A stretch of 64,000 nt of DNA, from positions 3,716,934 to 3,780,933 of the forward strand of contig NZ_KI421509.1 of assembly GCF_000473225.1 (NCBI RefSeq), read 5' to 3'. The notes below the pieces were generated by a model, which was not told the DNA's origin, searched no databases, and saw only the letters and a list, made by a program, of their open reading frames with translations. A program made the translations under genes and the position numbers. Source of the stretch: Sedimentitalea nanhaiensis DSM 24252 (GTDB lineage: Bacteria > Pseudomonadota > Alphaproteobacteria > Rhodobacterales > Rhodobacteraceae). Below, piece after piece: positions 16,547 through 23,539 of the stretch (position 1 is its first letter; the number at the start of each line of letters is the position of its first letter).

Positions 16547-16992
16547 TTTGCCGCCTCCAATGCTGCTATGCGGGCTTCGATTTCCGTCGTTTCGAGGGTG
16601 CGGCGGAACTGCTCCACAACCGCCATGACCGTTGCGGCTTCCAACGGGGTGACATCGCCAGCGGCAACCGCATTCAGAATGGCGCGGGCCGCGTTTGCCG
16701 CGTCCTCCGCCGTTTCGATATTGGGCATGTTGAACGACACCGGAGCGTCCTTCCGGGGCGGTGCTATCCGATCCAGACACAGGCGCAGGGCCGTCGTGTC
16801 GCCCTTGAGGGCCTTTTCAATAGCTGCATTGGTCAGCGCCTCGCTCTGGCCTTCCAGCAGCGCCTCAACGGCCCGTGTCGTCTTGTGGCGTGCACCCTTG
16901 GGCTTGCCGGGATTGCCGGTTGCATAGGTGCCGTCGGGTTTACGCCCGTCATCCGTATTCGTGCCGTTTTTACGGTCTGATTCAGTGTTCAT
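16543..16992 (-). CDS. DUF5681 protein, terminase-small-subunit-like
   Basis: A 149-aa protein. The N-terminal DUF5681 signature is visible (DGTYATGNPGKPKGARHKTT then RAVEALLEGQSEALT), followed by a helical region (ALKGDTTALRLCLDRIAPPR) and a C-terminal helix. DUF5681 proteins sit next to phage terminases and are often considered small-terminase-like. No large terminase is encoded here. It is the first gene of the leftward four-gene operon and lies 76 bp from the repeat array at 17068-17205, which may control it. Confidence 0.8.
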   Translation of the reverse strand: MNTESDRKNGTNTDDGRKPDGTYATGNPGKPKGARHKTTRAVEALLEGQSEALTNAAIEKALKGDTTALRLCLDRIAPPRKDAPVSFNMPNIETAEDAANAARAILNAVAAGDVTPLEAATVMAVVEQFRRTLETTEIEARIAALEAAK

Positions 16993-17067
16993 TCCACTGC
17001 TCCGCTCATTTGCCTGTCTGGTGCCTTTAGGGTTCGGCGTGGGCCACCCCCCTTGGTAGATAAGGAT

Positions 17068-17205
17068 GTCACTGATTTGGTGACGGGCGAGGCTCGAAAA
17101 CTGCCTGTTTCGTCACTGATTTGGTGACGCCCTGTCCTCATTTTGGTGACGTCCCGGCTTTGCGTGTCACCAATTTGGTGACGTTACTGTCCTCATTTTG
17201 GTGAC
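17068..17205. repeat. Five 17-bp iteron-like repeats, helically phased
   Basis: Copies begin at 17068, 17112, 17134, 17166 and 17189. All share GTC-N7-TTGGTGAC. Two read GTCACTGATTTGGTGAC, two GTCCTCATTTTGGTGAC, and one is the perfect palindrome GTCACCAATTTGGTGAC. Start-to-start distances are 44, 22, 32 and 23 bp, close to 4, 2, 3 and 2 helical turns. They overlap the last codons of the winged-helix gene and run into the region before DUF5681. They fit an origin bound by the element's own initiator, or an operator for the leftward structural operon. Confidence 0.85.
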
Positions 17206-17665
17206 AGGGTTTTGAATTCTGATTGCGACCTGTCGGGTTGTGAGCGGTTGCCTTGATGACGGGATAGTCAGCACCTGCTTGCCACTCTTTGAACAGACGC
17301 CGCCCTGTGTTGGCGGTGCCGTGAGGCAGGGCGATTTCCGTTATTTCATAGCAAGGGCACGTTGCGGCTCCCGACACGCCCAGACGGGCCGGGAGAGTGA
17401 CGACCAGGAAGCCCTTTGCCTGAAGGTCCTGGAATGCTCTGGCGGCTGTGTTAATGCCCACTCCCAAGCGTTGTGCAGCCTGCCTGACGCTGAGCCGGAT
17501 TCTACCGTTGTTGTTTGACTGGGGACCGCGCCATTCGAGCTTGAGCCATGGGTAGAGAGCCTGTGCAGTGGGATTGAGCGCCCTCCAAGCGCTCGTTTCC
17601 ATGGTGGCCCTGATCATCTTTGTGAAATGTTCAGCTCGGTCTTCGTTCCTCTTGTCGCGCCCCAC
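17138..17665 (-). CDS. Winged-helix protein, candidate replication initiator
   Basis: A 175-aa protein. Its core (AWRALNPTAQALYPWLKLEW, IRLSVRQAAQRLGVGINTAA, RAFQDLQAKGFLVVTL) is a winged helix like the DNA-binding domain of phage replication proteins of the lambda-O kind. The C-terminal codons are themselves the repeats (peptide CHQNEDSNVTKLVTRKAG), so gene and binding array are fused, as in lambda O/ori. GTG start overlaps the TOPRIM stop (TAGTG at 17665). A transcription factor role is the alternative. Confidence 0.65.
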   Translation of the reverse strand: MGRDKRNEDRAEHFTKMIRATMETSAWRALNPTAQALYPWLKLEWRGPQSNNNGRIRLSVRQAAQRLGVGINTAARAFQDLQAKGFLVVTLPARLGVSGAATCPCYEITEIALPHGTANTGRRLFKEWQAGADYPVIKATAHNPTGRNQNSKPCHQNEDSNVTKLVTRKAGTSPK

Positions 17666-18654
17666 TAGTTACCCTCCCCATACTCAGGGGCAGGCAACAG
17701 GCCGCTAATCAGCATGCGGTCGGTTTCTTCTGCGCTGGGATCTTCGGCATACTGTTTCCAGTCGATACGACGCTCGATTGCCAGCTTGAGAATGTCCGCA
17801 ATCGCGTCAGGGGGCAGCGCCTCTAGCTGGCATGTACCTCCCGTCCAGTTCTTGGAGCGGCTGTCACTTGCCTTGGCAGGGGCCGTGGGCAGGTCGAACG
17901 ATTGAACCTGATCCCCGATAAGGGCAACACGCTCAAACTCGACACCCACCAGACCATGCGGCCTGTCTGACATCACGAAGGTTTCGACGTCCTCCGCAAC
18001 CGCGTCGAAGATGGAAACACCGCTGGGGTCGAAGTCGCCAAGGTGCAAGATGATCGCCCGCTTTTCGATTGCGCAAATACGATCCGCCAACCGTTTCTTA
18101 GCTGTCAAACTGTCGAAGCCACCAGACGAAAAGACTGGCACTGAAAACGGCTCGGCAACTCGGTAAAGCTGGGGCAACATGCCTGCCGCCTCGCACCAGA
18201 CCTCAAGATGAATGTCTTGCGCCGCCAGCTTGTTGCGGGTGTATCCCTCGCCAAGTTCGCGGACATGACGCAGAAAGTCGTCCTGGTCGTCAAAGTGATC
18301 CATCGTCCATGTGGTCACGCCATCGTCGCGGATCGCATCGAAAGGGATGACCTTGCCCCGGCGAGCATTGGCGAGGTGATGACAGAGCCGCCCATAGGCG
18401 GACTCCGTCTTGTCGTATCCATGCGCCCCAACCATGCGATAGAAGATTTGGCGGCAAGTCAGGGGCCAGAAACGGCGGTATTCTTCCAGTACCGCCTGTG
18501 CCTGATCCAGCAGGGCGCGGGTCTTGGCGTTCGGCTTGTATCTGTCGATATAGCCCCTGTTGCGCTTATTACGGCTTGCCTGAATTTTGGCGTCCACAAC
18601 CCCAGGTACAGCCATCGCCAGCACCCTGTTGATATCCTCGGTCGTCAGGTTCAT
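17665..18654 (-). CDS. TOPRIM protein related to Spo11/TopoVI subunit A
   Basis: A 329-aa protein. The N-terminal winged-helix motif PLTCRQIFYRMVGAHGY carries Tyr72 at the place of the DNA-cleaving tyrosine of TopoVI-A/Spo11. The TOPRIM domain has EVWCEAAGML (Glu155 in the position of the metal-binding Glu) and HLGDFDPSGVSI (Asp207, Asp209). No TopoVI-B-like ATPase is encoded nearby. Placed between the HNH gene (ATGA overlap 18651) and the winged-helix gene. It probably acts in replication or DNA nicking for the element; I cannot tell whether it cuts DNA. Confidence 0.8.
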   Translation of the reverse strand: MNLTTEDINRVLAMAVPGVVDAKIQASRNKRNRGYIDRYKPNAKTRALLDQAQAVLEEYRRFWPLTCRQIFYRMVGAHGYDKTESAYGRLCHHLANARRGKVIPFDAIRDDGVTTWTMDHFDDQDDFLRHVRELGEGYTRNKLAAQDIHLEVWCEAAGMLPQLYRVAEPFSVPVFSSGGFDSLTAKKRLADRICAIEKRAIILHLGDFDPSGVSIFDAVAEDVETFVMSDRPHGLVGVEFERVALIGDQVQSFDLPTAPAKASDSRSKNWTGGTCQLEALPPDAIADILKLAIERRIDWKQYAEDPSAEETDRMLISGLLPAPEYGEGN

Positions 18655-18896
18655 GCCGAAGCCTCCCGCGAATGCAGGGCCTTGTGATGCTTCCGACAGA
18701 GCCAGATCACATCATAGGGACGCTCATAGTTGGGATGGTGGGCCTCTGACTTTTCCGGGTTACACACCTCGCACGGCTTGCGATCAATCACACCAAGATT
18801 GAGCGCGTTCTGCACCGCAAGGTGAGCGAGGTATGATTTCGGGTTGCGCTTGCGCCACCGCTGTTGCCGGGAGAGGGATTTGCGCTTCGTCGTCAT
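18651..18896 (-). CDS. Small HNH-like zinc-finger protein
   Basis: An 81-aa basic protein. CEVC (Cys42, Cys45), EAHHPNYERPYDVIWLCRKH (His53-54, Cys67, His70) and a following His71 make an HNH/zinc fold common in small phage proteins. The longer frame to 19187 is noise; the ATG at 18896 overlaps the previous stop (TAATG). Could be a nicking endonuclease supporting packaging or replication. Confidence 0.8.
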   Translation of the reverse strand: MTTKRKSLSRQQRWRKRNPKSYLAHLAVQNALNLGVIDRKPCEVCNPEKSEAHHPNYERPYDVIWLCRKHHKALHSREASA

Positions 18897-19000
18897 TACG
18901 CCGCCTCCCCGTAGTGCAGGGCCGCAATCAAATGTGCTGCGGCTTCGGACAGGCCATGACGGCGGCGAAGGCGGGCTATCTGGATAACGCGGGGTTTCAT
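18896..19000 (-). CDS. 34-aa helical protein, probable
   Basis: The frame reads MKPRVIQIARLRRRHGLSEA then AAHLIAALHYGEAA. Start overlaps the stop of the HTH gene (ATGA 18997-19000) and its stop overlaps the HNH start (TAATG), so it fills the operon exactly. Helix-turn-helix-like RRHGLSEAAAHLIAAL pattern. Very short but the double overlap supports translation. Confidence 0.55.
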   Translation of the reverse strand: MKPRVIQIARLRRRHGLSEAAAHLIAALHYGEAA

Positions 19001-19353
19001 GCGGCACCCCCGATCCGGGCAACGCCCTCGCCAATGAAGTAGACGCCGAACTTGGCGCGGTCCGTTGCCGCGTCGTTTTCATACATCTCGATAGTGATCG
19101 GCACGCCGTATTCACGGCGCAGGACACAGACCCGATCAGAAACCCGCACCGGGGAGGCGCAGTAGATGGGCTGCCGCAAGAGGGCATCGAGAATGACGCG
19201 GTTGCCCTTCGCCAGCGTGAATTCTCGGCTATCGCCGTTGCTGCCCGTAACCCGGTAGAGGGCGGGCGTCCGGTCGGTGGGGAGGTCTTTCCAGCCGGTC
19301 ACGCGCAGGACGTTTGCCGGTGGGTGTTTCGTGTCTTGGTTGGTACTGCTCAT
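18997..19353 (-). CDS. Helix-turn-helix domain protein of the element's early operon
   Basis: A 118-aa protein. After a polar start (MSSTNQDTKHPPANVLRVTG) comes KGNRVILDALLRQPIYCASP with VRVSDRVCVLRREYGVPITI, which reads as a winged-helix domain like those used in phage proteins to bind DNA. Start 19353 replaces the longer frame from 19392. Overlaps the 34-aa gene by ATGA. Likely regulatory or replicative. Confidence 0.65.
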   Translation of the reverse strand: MSSTNQDTKHPPANVLRVTGWKDLPTDRTPALYRVTGSNGDSREFTLAKGNRVILDALLRQPIYCASPVRVSDRVCVLRREYGVPITIEMYENDAATDRAKFGVYFIGEGVARIGGAA

Positions 19354-19465
19354 GTTCCGCAAATCCTTTTCTGGTTGAAAGGCTGCGGGCAAATCGCTAA
19401 TCTGTTTTCACCGCTGAAAAAGAAAATAGCCTCTGCCCGTATACCTTCTGCGGGTGGGGGTTTTC

Positions 19466-19651
19466 TTATGCGGCTGCGAATTTCACACCGGCTGCGTCGA
19501 GGAAGGCGTCCAAGTCGTCCTTCTCGATGCGAGTGGCAGCGCCGAATTTGGTGAAGATCAACTCGCCCCGCTTGTGGGCCTCGTAAAGGACGCTGCGGCT
19601 GTGACCGCTGTAATCTACGGCTTCGCTGATCTTGAAAAAGCGTTTCGTCAT
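19466..19651 (-). CDS. AlpA-like excisionase / HTH_17 DNA-binding protein
   Basis: A 61-aa protein, KISEAVDYSGHSRSVLYEAH with KRGELIFTKFGAATRIEKDD and LDAFLDAA. This is the full MerR-like HTH_17/excisionase pattern: HTH, wing with a T-R-I strand, then a D-DLDAFL helix. Such proteins bend att DNA for excision or activate integrase transcription (AlpA). It lies between the integrase operon and the early operon. Confidence 0.85.
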   Translation of the reverse strand: MTKRFFKISEAVDYSGHSRSVLYEAHKRGELIFTKFGAATRIEKDDLDAFLDAAGVKFAAA

Positions 19652-19738
19652 GGAACCTCCGAGACGTTCCGCTCAGAGGGCCATTCCCTCTAATCCGTGC
19701 GGACGTGAGAGGTAGGGTATGGATGCCAGCGACGTAAT

Positions 19739-20587
19739 CTAGCTTATGGACAACCCTGTAATTCCGCCCATGGGGCCTATTTTTGGGTGGTCCAAATCTT
19801 CATCCGTGATCATCGACTTAGCTGCTTCCGCCGGGCCTGATAAAGATATGTCACCCCACCCCAAGCTGTCGAAAACATCTCGCAGCGCAGGGGTATATTC
19901 ACCTGAGACCCCGTTGGGGTCTTCTGAGTATGTTGGGCGCTTTCCCGTAACTTTCGCGTATAGCCTAGCGAGTTCAAGAGCCACAGCATACGCCGCGTAG
20001 TTTCGTGGCCTCCCAACGCCGGTTCTTCTGATTTCCAGTTCTCTCAAAGCGTCTTTCTGAGCAGTTTCGGATTGAGATTTTAAGCTCGAACAGGCTATGA
20101 ACGCTGAGTATAAATAGCCAATTTCTCTAACAATTCTTTCCTCAACCGGGAGATTAGTTTTCCTAGAAAATTCAAAGGGGCCGTAGTTCAACGTGGCCCG
20201 TTCTAGATGTGACAATTTGTTTAGACTGTTCATCAAAGCGTCAGCCGCAGCGGTGACCTTAGCGAATCGTTCGACTTTGTTTTCGAATTCTCGTTTGCTT
20301 TCGGTCTTTGACGCGGACGTGACTTTCTCGACTTGATCGCTGCCGAACAAATCCTTGGGGAGATATCCGACGGTCTTCCCATCTCTTACAATCGGGACGT
20401 CGCTGCCTTCCGTTACTGTCTCGCCTATCCAGTCGCTAACAGCGGAATAAATTACCCGCTTGGCATCAAATATTGCCTGTTCTTTTTTGATAATTGCGGC
20501 GACGTCTCTATCCACATCACCTTTGGACCCGGAGCCGCACAACGCTTTCACAACGGGAGAAGGTTCATCGGTTTTCCGTTTGGACAT
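19739..20587 (-). CDS. Unknown protein translationally coupled to the integrase
   Basis: A 282-aa soluble protein. Start ATG at 20587 overlaps the integrase stop (TAATG), so it belongs to the integrase transcript. It shows a short N-terminal helix, a central Lys/Glu-rich stretch (KTESKREFENKVERFAKVTA), and a C-terminal region with VGRPRNYAAYAVALELARLY and TYSEDPNGVSGEYTPALRDV. The latter resembles the C-terminal block of uncharacterised proteins found beside Rhodobacterales integrases. Lower GC than the flanks. Function unknown; a cargo or exclusion protein is possible. Confidence 0.65.
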   Translation of the reverse strand: MSKRKTDEPSPVVKALCGSGSKGDVDRDVAAIIKKEQAIFDAKRVIYSAVSDWIGETVTEGSDVPIVRDGKTVGYLPKDLFGSDQVEKVTSASKTESKREFENKVERFAKVTAAADALMNSLNKLSHLERATLNYGPFEFSRKTNLPVEERIVREIGYLYSAFIACSSLKSQSETAQKDALRELEIRRTGVGRPRNYAAYAVALELARLYAKVTGKRPTYSEDPNGVSGEYTPALRDVFDSLGWGDISLSGPAEAAKSMITDEDLDHPKIGPMGGITGLSIS

Positions 20588-21807
20588 TATTCGCCACCCA
20601 TTGTTATGATGGTACACGGCTTCTGGGTTACGACTTCGCTCCATCGATCAAGCGCAGCCGCTCGCTGCGGTAGCATCTCCGACTGATTGTAAACCCGCGC
20701 TACTGCGCTCGGAGCCGATCCGCTGGCGGAGTGATTGAGAATACGATCCACGACGCTCTCAGACTCGCCCGCCTCAGCCATTGCGGTAGCGAAGCCAGTC
20801 CGAATGTCATGCAGTCGCCAATGTTGGAAATCATCAGGCAGCAGACCATCCAACCTGGCTTTGGCCTTGCCGATGCCAGAAACCGGCGTTGTCCCTGTTG
20901 TGGTGAACACCAGTTCTAATTCTGTGCGCCCTGCATCAAGTTTCCTCAGTTCCTCAAATGCTGGCTGCGAAAGGTGGGTGGTATGCGGCTTGCCATTCTT
21001 TGTGCGCGATCCAGGTTTCACGATACGCCTGCTTTCCAGGTCAACTTCATCCCAACGCAGACCGAGAATTTCGCCCCTTCGCTGACAGGTAAGGATCAAC
21101 AAACGGAACATAGGCCCCCAAACCTCACCGGCTTCAAAGGTGGCTTTCCAGATTTGCCTTACTTCGCGAACACTCAGGACGCGCTCTCGGGCTTTTTCCT
21201 TTATGGCTTTTGCCACTCCGGCCCCGACATCTTCGGGGATGTAGCCCCTAATCCATGCCCACTTGGTGAATGCAGCCAGCGCCGCTCTAATTCTGTTCGC
21301 ATAGGCTTTACGTCCCGACGCCGCCTTATCGTCCACTGCTTTCTGAATATCCTTGCGGGAAAGCTCCAATACGGATCTGTCCAAATGAACTGCCAGCGAT
21401 TGCTCTAGCTGCCTCAAACGCTCGTCGCGCGTTCTCAGGTTGGAAAGGTGAAGCCTGTCATAGACTTCGAAAACCTCCCGAACCGTCAAGATGTTGTCTC
21501 GAAGGTGCTTGCTTGCGCGTAGTTCAGCCTCAGCAAGCGCTATTCGGTCTACGCCTCGCCCTGCTTCTGCTTCAATCTCAAGCGCCCTGGCACGGGCCTC
21601 CGATAGGCTGACAGGTCGCGGCCAAGCGCCAAGAGTATGTTTCCGCTTCGGTCCACCCTTCACCCGCTTTTCGTACATCCAAACCGCCTTACCGCTGGCA
21701 GACAGGCGAAACCGAAGCCCCCGCCGCTCCGTGTCCGAGACTTCCAGTCGTCCTGCCTCAGGTGGCGTCAAGCTTCTTAGAAATCGGTCTGTCAGTTTGA
21801 TCTTCAT
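20587..21807 (-). CDS. int: Tyrosine site-specific integrase
   Basis: A 406-aa recombinase that integrates and excises the element at tRNA-Met. It has an N-terminal arm-binding domain of the DUF4102 type (LTDRFLRSLTPPEAGRLEVS), a core-binding SAM-like domain (about 105-195) and a catalytic domain with Arg243 (TCQRRGEILGLRW), His333/Arg336 (LHDIRTGFAT), His359 (LNHSA) and nucleophile Tyr373 (ARVYNQSEM). All catalytic residues are present. The start at 21807 precedes MKIKLTD; 21876 would run through the arm sites. It sits beside attR. Confidence 0.95.
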   Translation of the reverse strand: MKIKLTDRFLRSLTPPEAGRLEVSDTERRGLRFRLSASGKAVWMYEKRVKGGPKRKHTLGAWPRPVSLSEARARALEIEAEAGRGVDRIALAEAELRASKHLRDNILTVREVFEVYDRLHLSNLRTRDERLRQLEQSLAVHLDRSVLELSRKDIQKAVDDKAASGRKAYANRIRAALAAFTKWAWIRGYIPEDVGAGVAKAIKEKARERVLSVREVRQIWKATFEAGEVWGPMFRLLILTCQRRGEILGLRWDEVDLESRRIVKPGSRTKNGKPHTTHLSQPAFEELRKLDAGRTELELVFTTTGTTPVSGIGKAKARLDGLLPDDFQHWRLHDIRTGFATAMAEAGESESVVDRILNHSASGSAPSAVARVYNQSEMLPQRAAALDRWSEVVTQKPCTIITMGGE

Positions 21808-21811
21808 GTTC

Positions 21812-21830
21812 TGGGGGACTTGTGGGGGAC
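21812..21830 (+). promoter_or_regulatory. Right arm-type integrase binding sites
   Basis: TGGGGGAC at 21812-21819 and 21823-21830, the same 11-bp spacing as at the left end, immediately upstream of int. Integrase binding here could also repress int transcription. Confidence 0.6.
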
Positions 21831-21993
21831 AAAATTGTCTGGATTTTGGTGGACGTTCATGGACAACGGTAGACAATATTTATCAGGGGAGCAAGGGAAT
21901 TTGCGCTTTAATACACAGCATTAACGGCATGATGGTGGATGCCTGCGGACGATATCGGATGCTCATGGAAGTCAACGGCAATCGAGAAGTTAA

Positions 21994-22043
21994 CGGAATC
22001 ATAATCCGCGTGTCGGGGGTTCAAGTCCCTCCTCCGCTACCAA
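21994..22043 (+). repeat. attR core (direct repeat copy 2, tRNA-Met 3' half)
   Basis: 50 bp identical to 7343-7392. Only the 3' half of the tRNA is present, so this copy is not a functional tRNA. It is followed by a 14-bp palindrome (CCAAAAATTTTTGG, 22040-22053) that may act as a terminator. Bases 22054-22260 show nothing else recognisable. Confidence 0.93.
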
Positions 22044-22260
22044 AAATTTTTGGTTTAAATAGGAAATTCCGCATTCGTCCAACATTCCAACCGACAATGC
22101 AATGTTGTTGGGTTTTCGCCGCCTCTCCATTTGTGAAGAACTACTTGGGCGGATTGCAGGCATTCGCTGCGGCGCGCATGGAGGCCTGCTCAGCGGACAA
22201 AGTGAACTTTCGCTGCGGCGGGACCAATGGCTGCTTCGTTTCGCCAGATCGCAGCCTTTT

Positions 22261-22857
22261 CTACGCGAGCGCCATCCAAACGGCGACCGCAGCCAGGATA
22301 ACCCCGAAGGTCATATTGACACGGCGCGCGCTTTCACCCCCCCGAAAACGAATGGCGAGCCAGTCTCCGGCAGCCGTCCAAAGTAAGAAGGCGCACAGAT
22401 TGTTCAATGTGAAGACAGTCGTGATGACGAGCACCAATTGCCATTGATCCGAACCGCCATTTGCAACGAACTGGGTGAACATCAACGCGATGATAACATA
22501 GGCCTTTGGGTTCAAGAGAAGCAAAAGAACGCCAGACCCGAACCCGATGGGTTGGGCCTCTCGTCCGCTCACATTGCAGGAGCTCCGGAAGAGCGTCCAG
22601 GCCAGCCACAGGACATAAAGGCTTCCCGCGTATTTGAGTACGCGGAAAAGCTGCGGATGAGAGTTAAAGGCTGCAAGTGCGCCAAACCCGATTCCGGCGG
22701 TTACGACCCAGGTGGCCAGATGGTATCCAGCATTCGCTGGCAGTGTGGCGCGCATTCCGAAACGCGCGCCGTTGGCAGCGAAAAACATGTTTCCAGGTCC
22801 CGGGCTATAGGCCAGCGGAAACAAAAAGATGATAAGTGCTACAATTGTCGAGATCAT
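22261..22857 (-). CDS. LysE/RhtB-family amino-acid exporter
   Basis: A 198-aa inner-membrane protein with about six hydrophobic segments and the family signature near the start: FPLAYSPGPGNMFFAANGAR (GPGN). Further motifs: GYHLATWVVTAGIG, LKYAGSLYVLWLAWTLFRS and LLLLNPKAYVIIALM (NPKA). It exports amino acids or related small molecules. It is co-oriented with the downstream-of-promoter hydrolase at 22913 (55-bp gap), so both are probably controlled by the divergent AraC/GlxA regulator. Substrate unknown. Confidence 0.9.
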   Translation of the reverse strand: MISTIVALIIFLFPLAYSPGPGNMFFAANGARFGMRATLPANAGYHLATWVVTAGIGFGALAAFNSHPQLFRVLKYAGSLYVLWLAWTLFRSSCNVSGREAQPIGFGSGVLLLLLNPKAYVIIALMFTQFVANGGSDQWQLVLVITTVFTLNNLCAFLLWTAAGDWLAIRFRGGESARRVNMTFGVILAAVAVWMALA

Positions 22858-22912
22858 TGTCGGTCCTCCTCTGGTTCAGGTTCTGCCATTCGACCTGCCG
22901 GTTCAGCCCGGA

Positions 22913-23479
22913 TCATGCGGATTGGCGATCTCGCTCCTTTGTGATGTGATCAAGGTCCACGACCTGCGCATAGCTGGCCGCAAGCGGGGCCATGATCGAC
23001 GCGTGAACATGATCGTGCGGCACGGTGATACCGGCAAACGTCACCGAGGCAGCGGCGCAGGCATCGGATACGACGGTCACATGGAACCCCAGATCCACGG
23101 CGGCTCGGGCCGTCGCGTCGATACACATCTGGCTCATCGCGCCGCAGATCGTCAGATGCGTGATCCGCGCCTCACGCAGCATTGTCTCTAGCCCGGTATC
23201 GACGAAACTGTTGGGCCGGGACTTCTCGAGGACCGGCTCGGCTGCCTCTGGCAGCACGGCGGCGTTGATGCAGCTGCCTTCGGTGCCTGGTCGAAAGAAG
23301 GGCGCATCTGTACTGGCCGCGATGTGGCGGATGTGAAAGATCGGTTCGGCGCGGTCACGTGCGCCTTTCAAAAGCTTGGCCGCCTTGGCGGCAGCTGCCT
23401 CCATTTCGGGCAAAGGCATAAGGCCGCCCGGGAAATAGTCGTTCTGGATATCGACGATAAGCAGTGCTGATTTGGTCAT
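22913..23479 (-). CDS. Isochorismatase-like cysteine hydrolase
   Basis: A 188-aa cytoplasmic hydrolase. The catalytic triad is visible: Asp in LLIVDIQNDYFPGG, Lys in VLEKSRPNSF, and Cys in ICGAMSQMCIDATARAA. Relatives hydrolyse amides or ureido compounds such as nicotinamide or N-carbamoyl substrates. A good ribosome binding site (AGGAGG) precedes the ATG at 23479. First gene of a two-gene unit with the LysE exporter, divergent from the GlxA-type regulator. Confidence 0.9.
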   Translation of the reverse strand: MTKSALLIVDIQNDYFPGGLMPLPEMEAAAAKAAKLLKGARDRAEPIFHIRHIAASTDAPFFRPGTEGSCINAAVLPEAAEPVLEKSRPNSFVDTGLETMLREARITHLTICGAMSQMCIDATARAAVDLGFHVTVVSDACAAASVTFAGITVPHDHVHASIMAPLAASYAQVVDLDHITKERDRQSA

Positions 23480-23501
23480 GTGAGTTCCTCCTAAAGCTCA
23501 C

Positions 23502-23539
23502 TTTACGCCAGTGTGACGTTCCACTACGATTGGCGTAAA
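23502..23539. promoter_or_regulatory. Long inverted repeat in the divergent promoter, candidate regulator operator
   Basis: Perfect 9-bp arms TTTACGCCA (23502-23510) and TGGCGTAAA (23531-23539) with a 20-bp spacer. The right arm touches the AraC-gene start codon. Arms spaced nearly three helical turns fit two half-sites bound by an AraC-type dimer; role inferred. Confidence 0.55.

Larger units (their letters stand above)
7343..22043. mobile_element. 14.65-kb integrative element in tRNA-Met (phage satellite or reduced prophage)
   Basis: Bounded by 50-bp identical direct repeats made of the tRNA-Met 3' half. It encodes a tyrosine integrase next to the right end, an AlpA-like excisionase, a replication block with an iteron-like array, DUF5681, an ejection-like virion protein, and accessory genes. 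No capsid, portal, large terminase, tail or lysis genes are visible. Base composition is locally lower in GC in the accessory genes (for example 7.6-9.7 kb and 19.7-20.5 kb) than in the flanks. Confidence 0.9.

Noticed and set aside
17068-17205. CRISPR array
   Set aside because: Repeats are 17 bp with spacers of 5-27 bp, partly inside a coding frame, and there are no cas genes.
21994-22043. Second tRNA-Met gene
   Set aside because: Only the 3' half is present, with no acceptor 5' strand or D arm; it is the attR copy.
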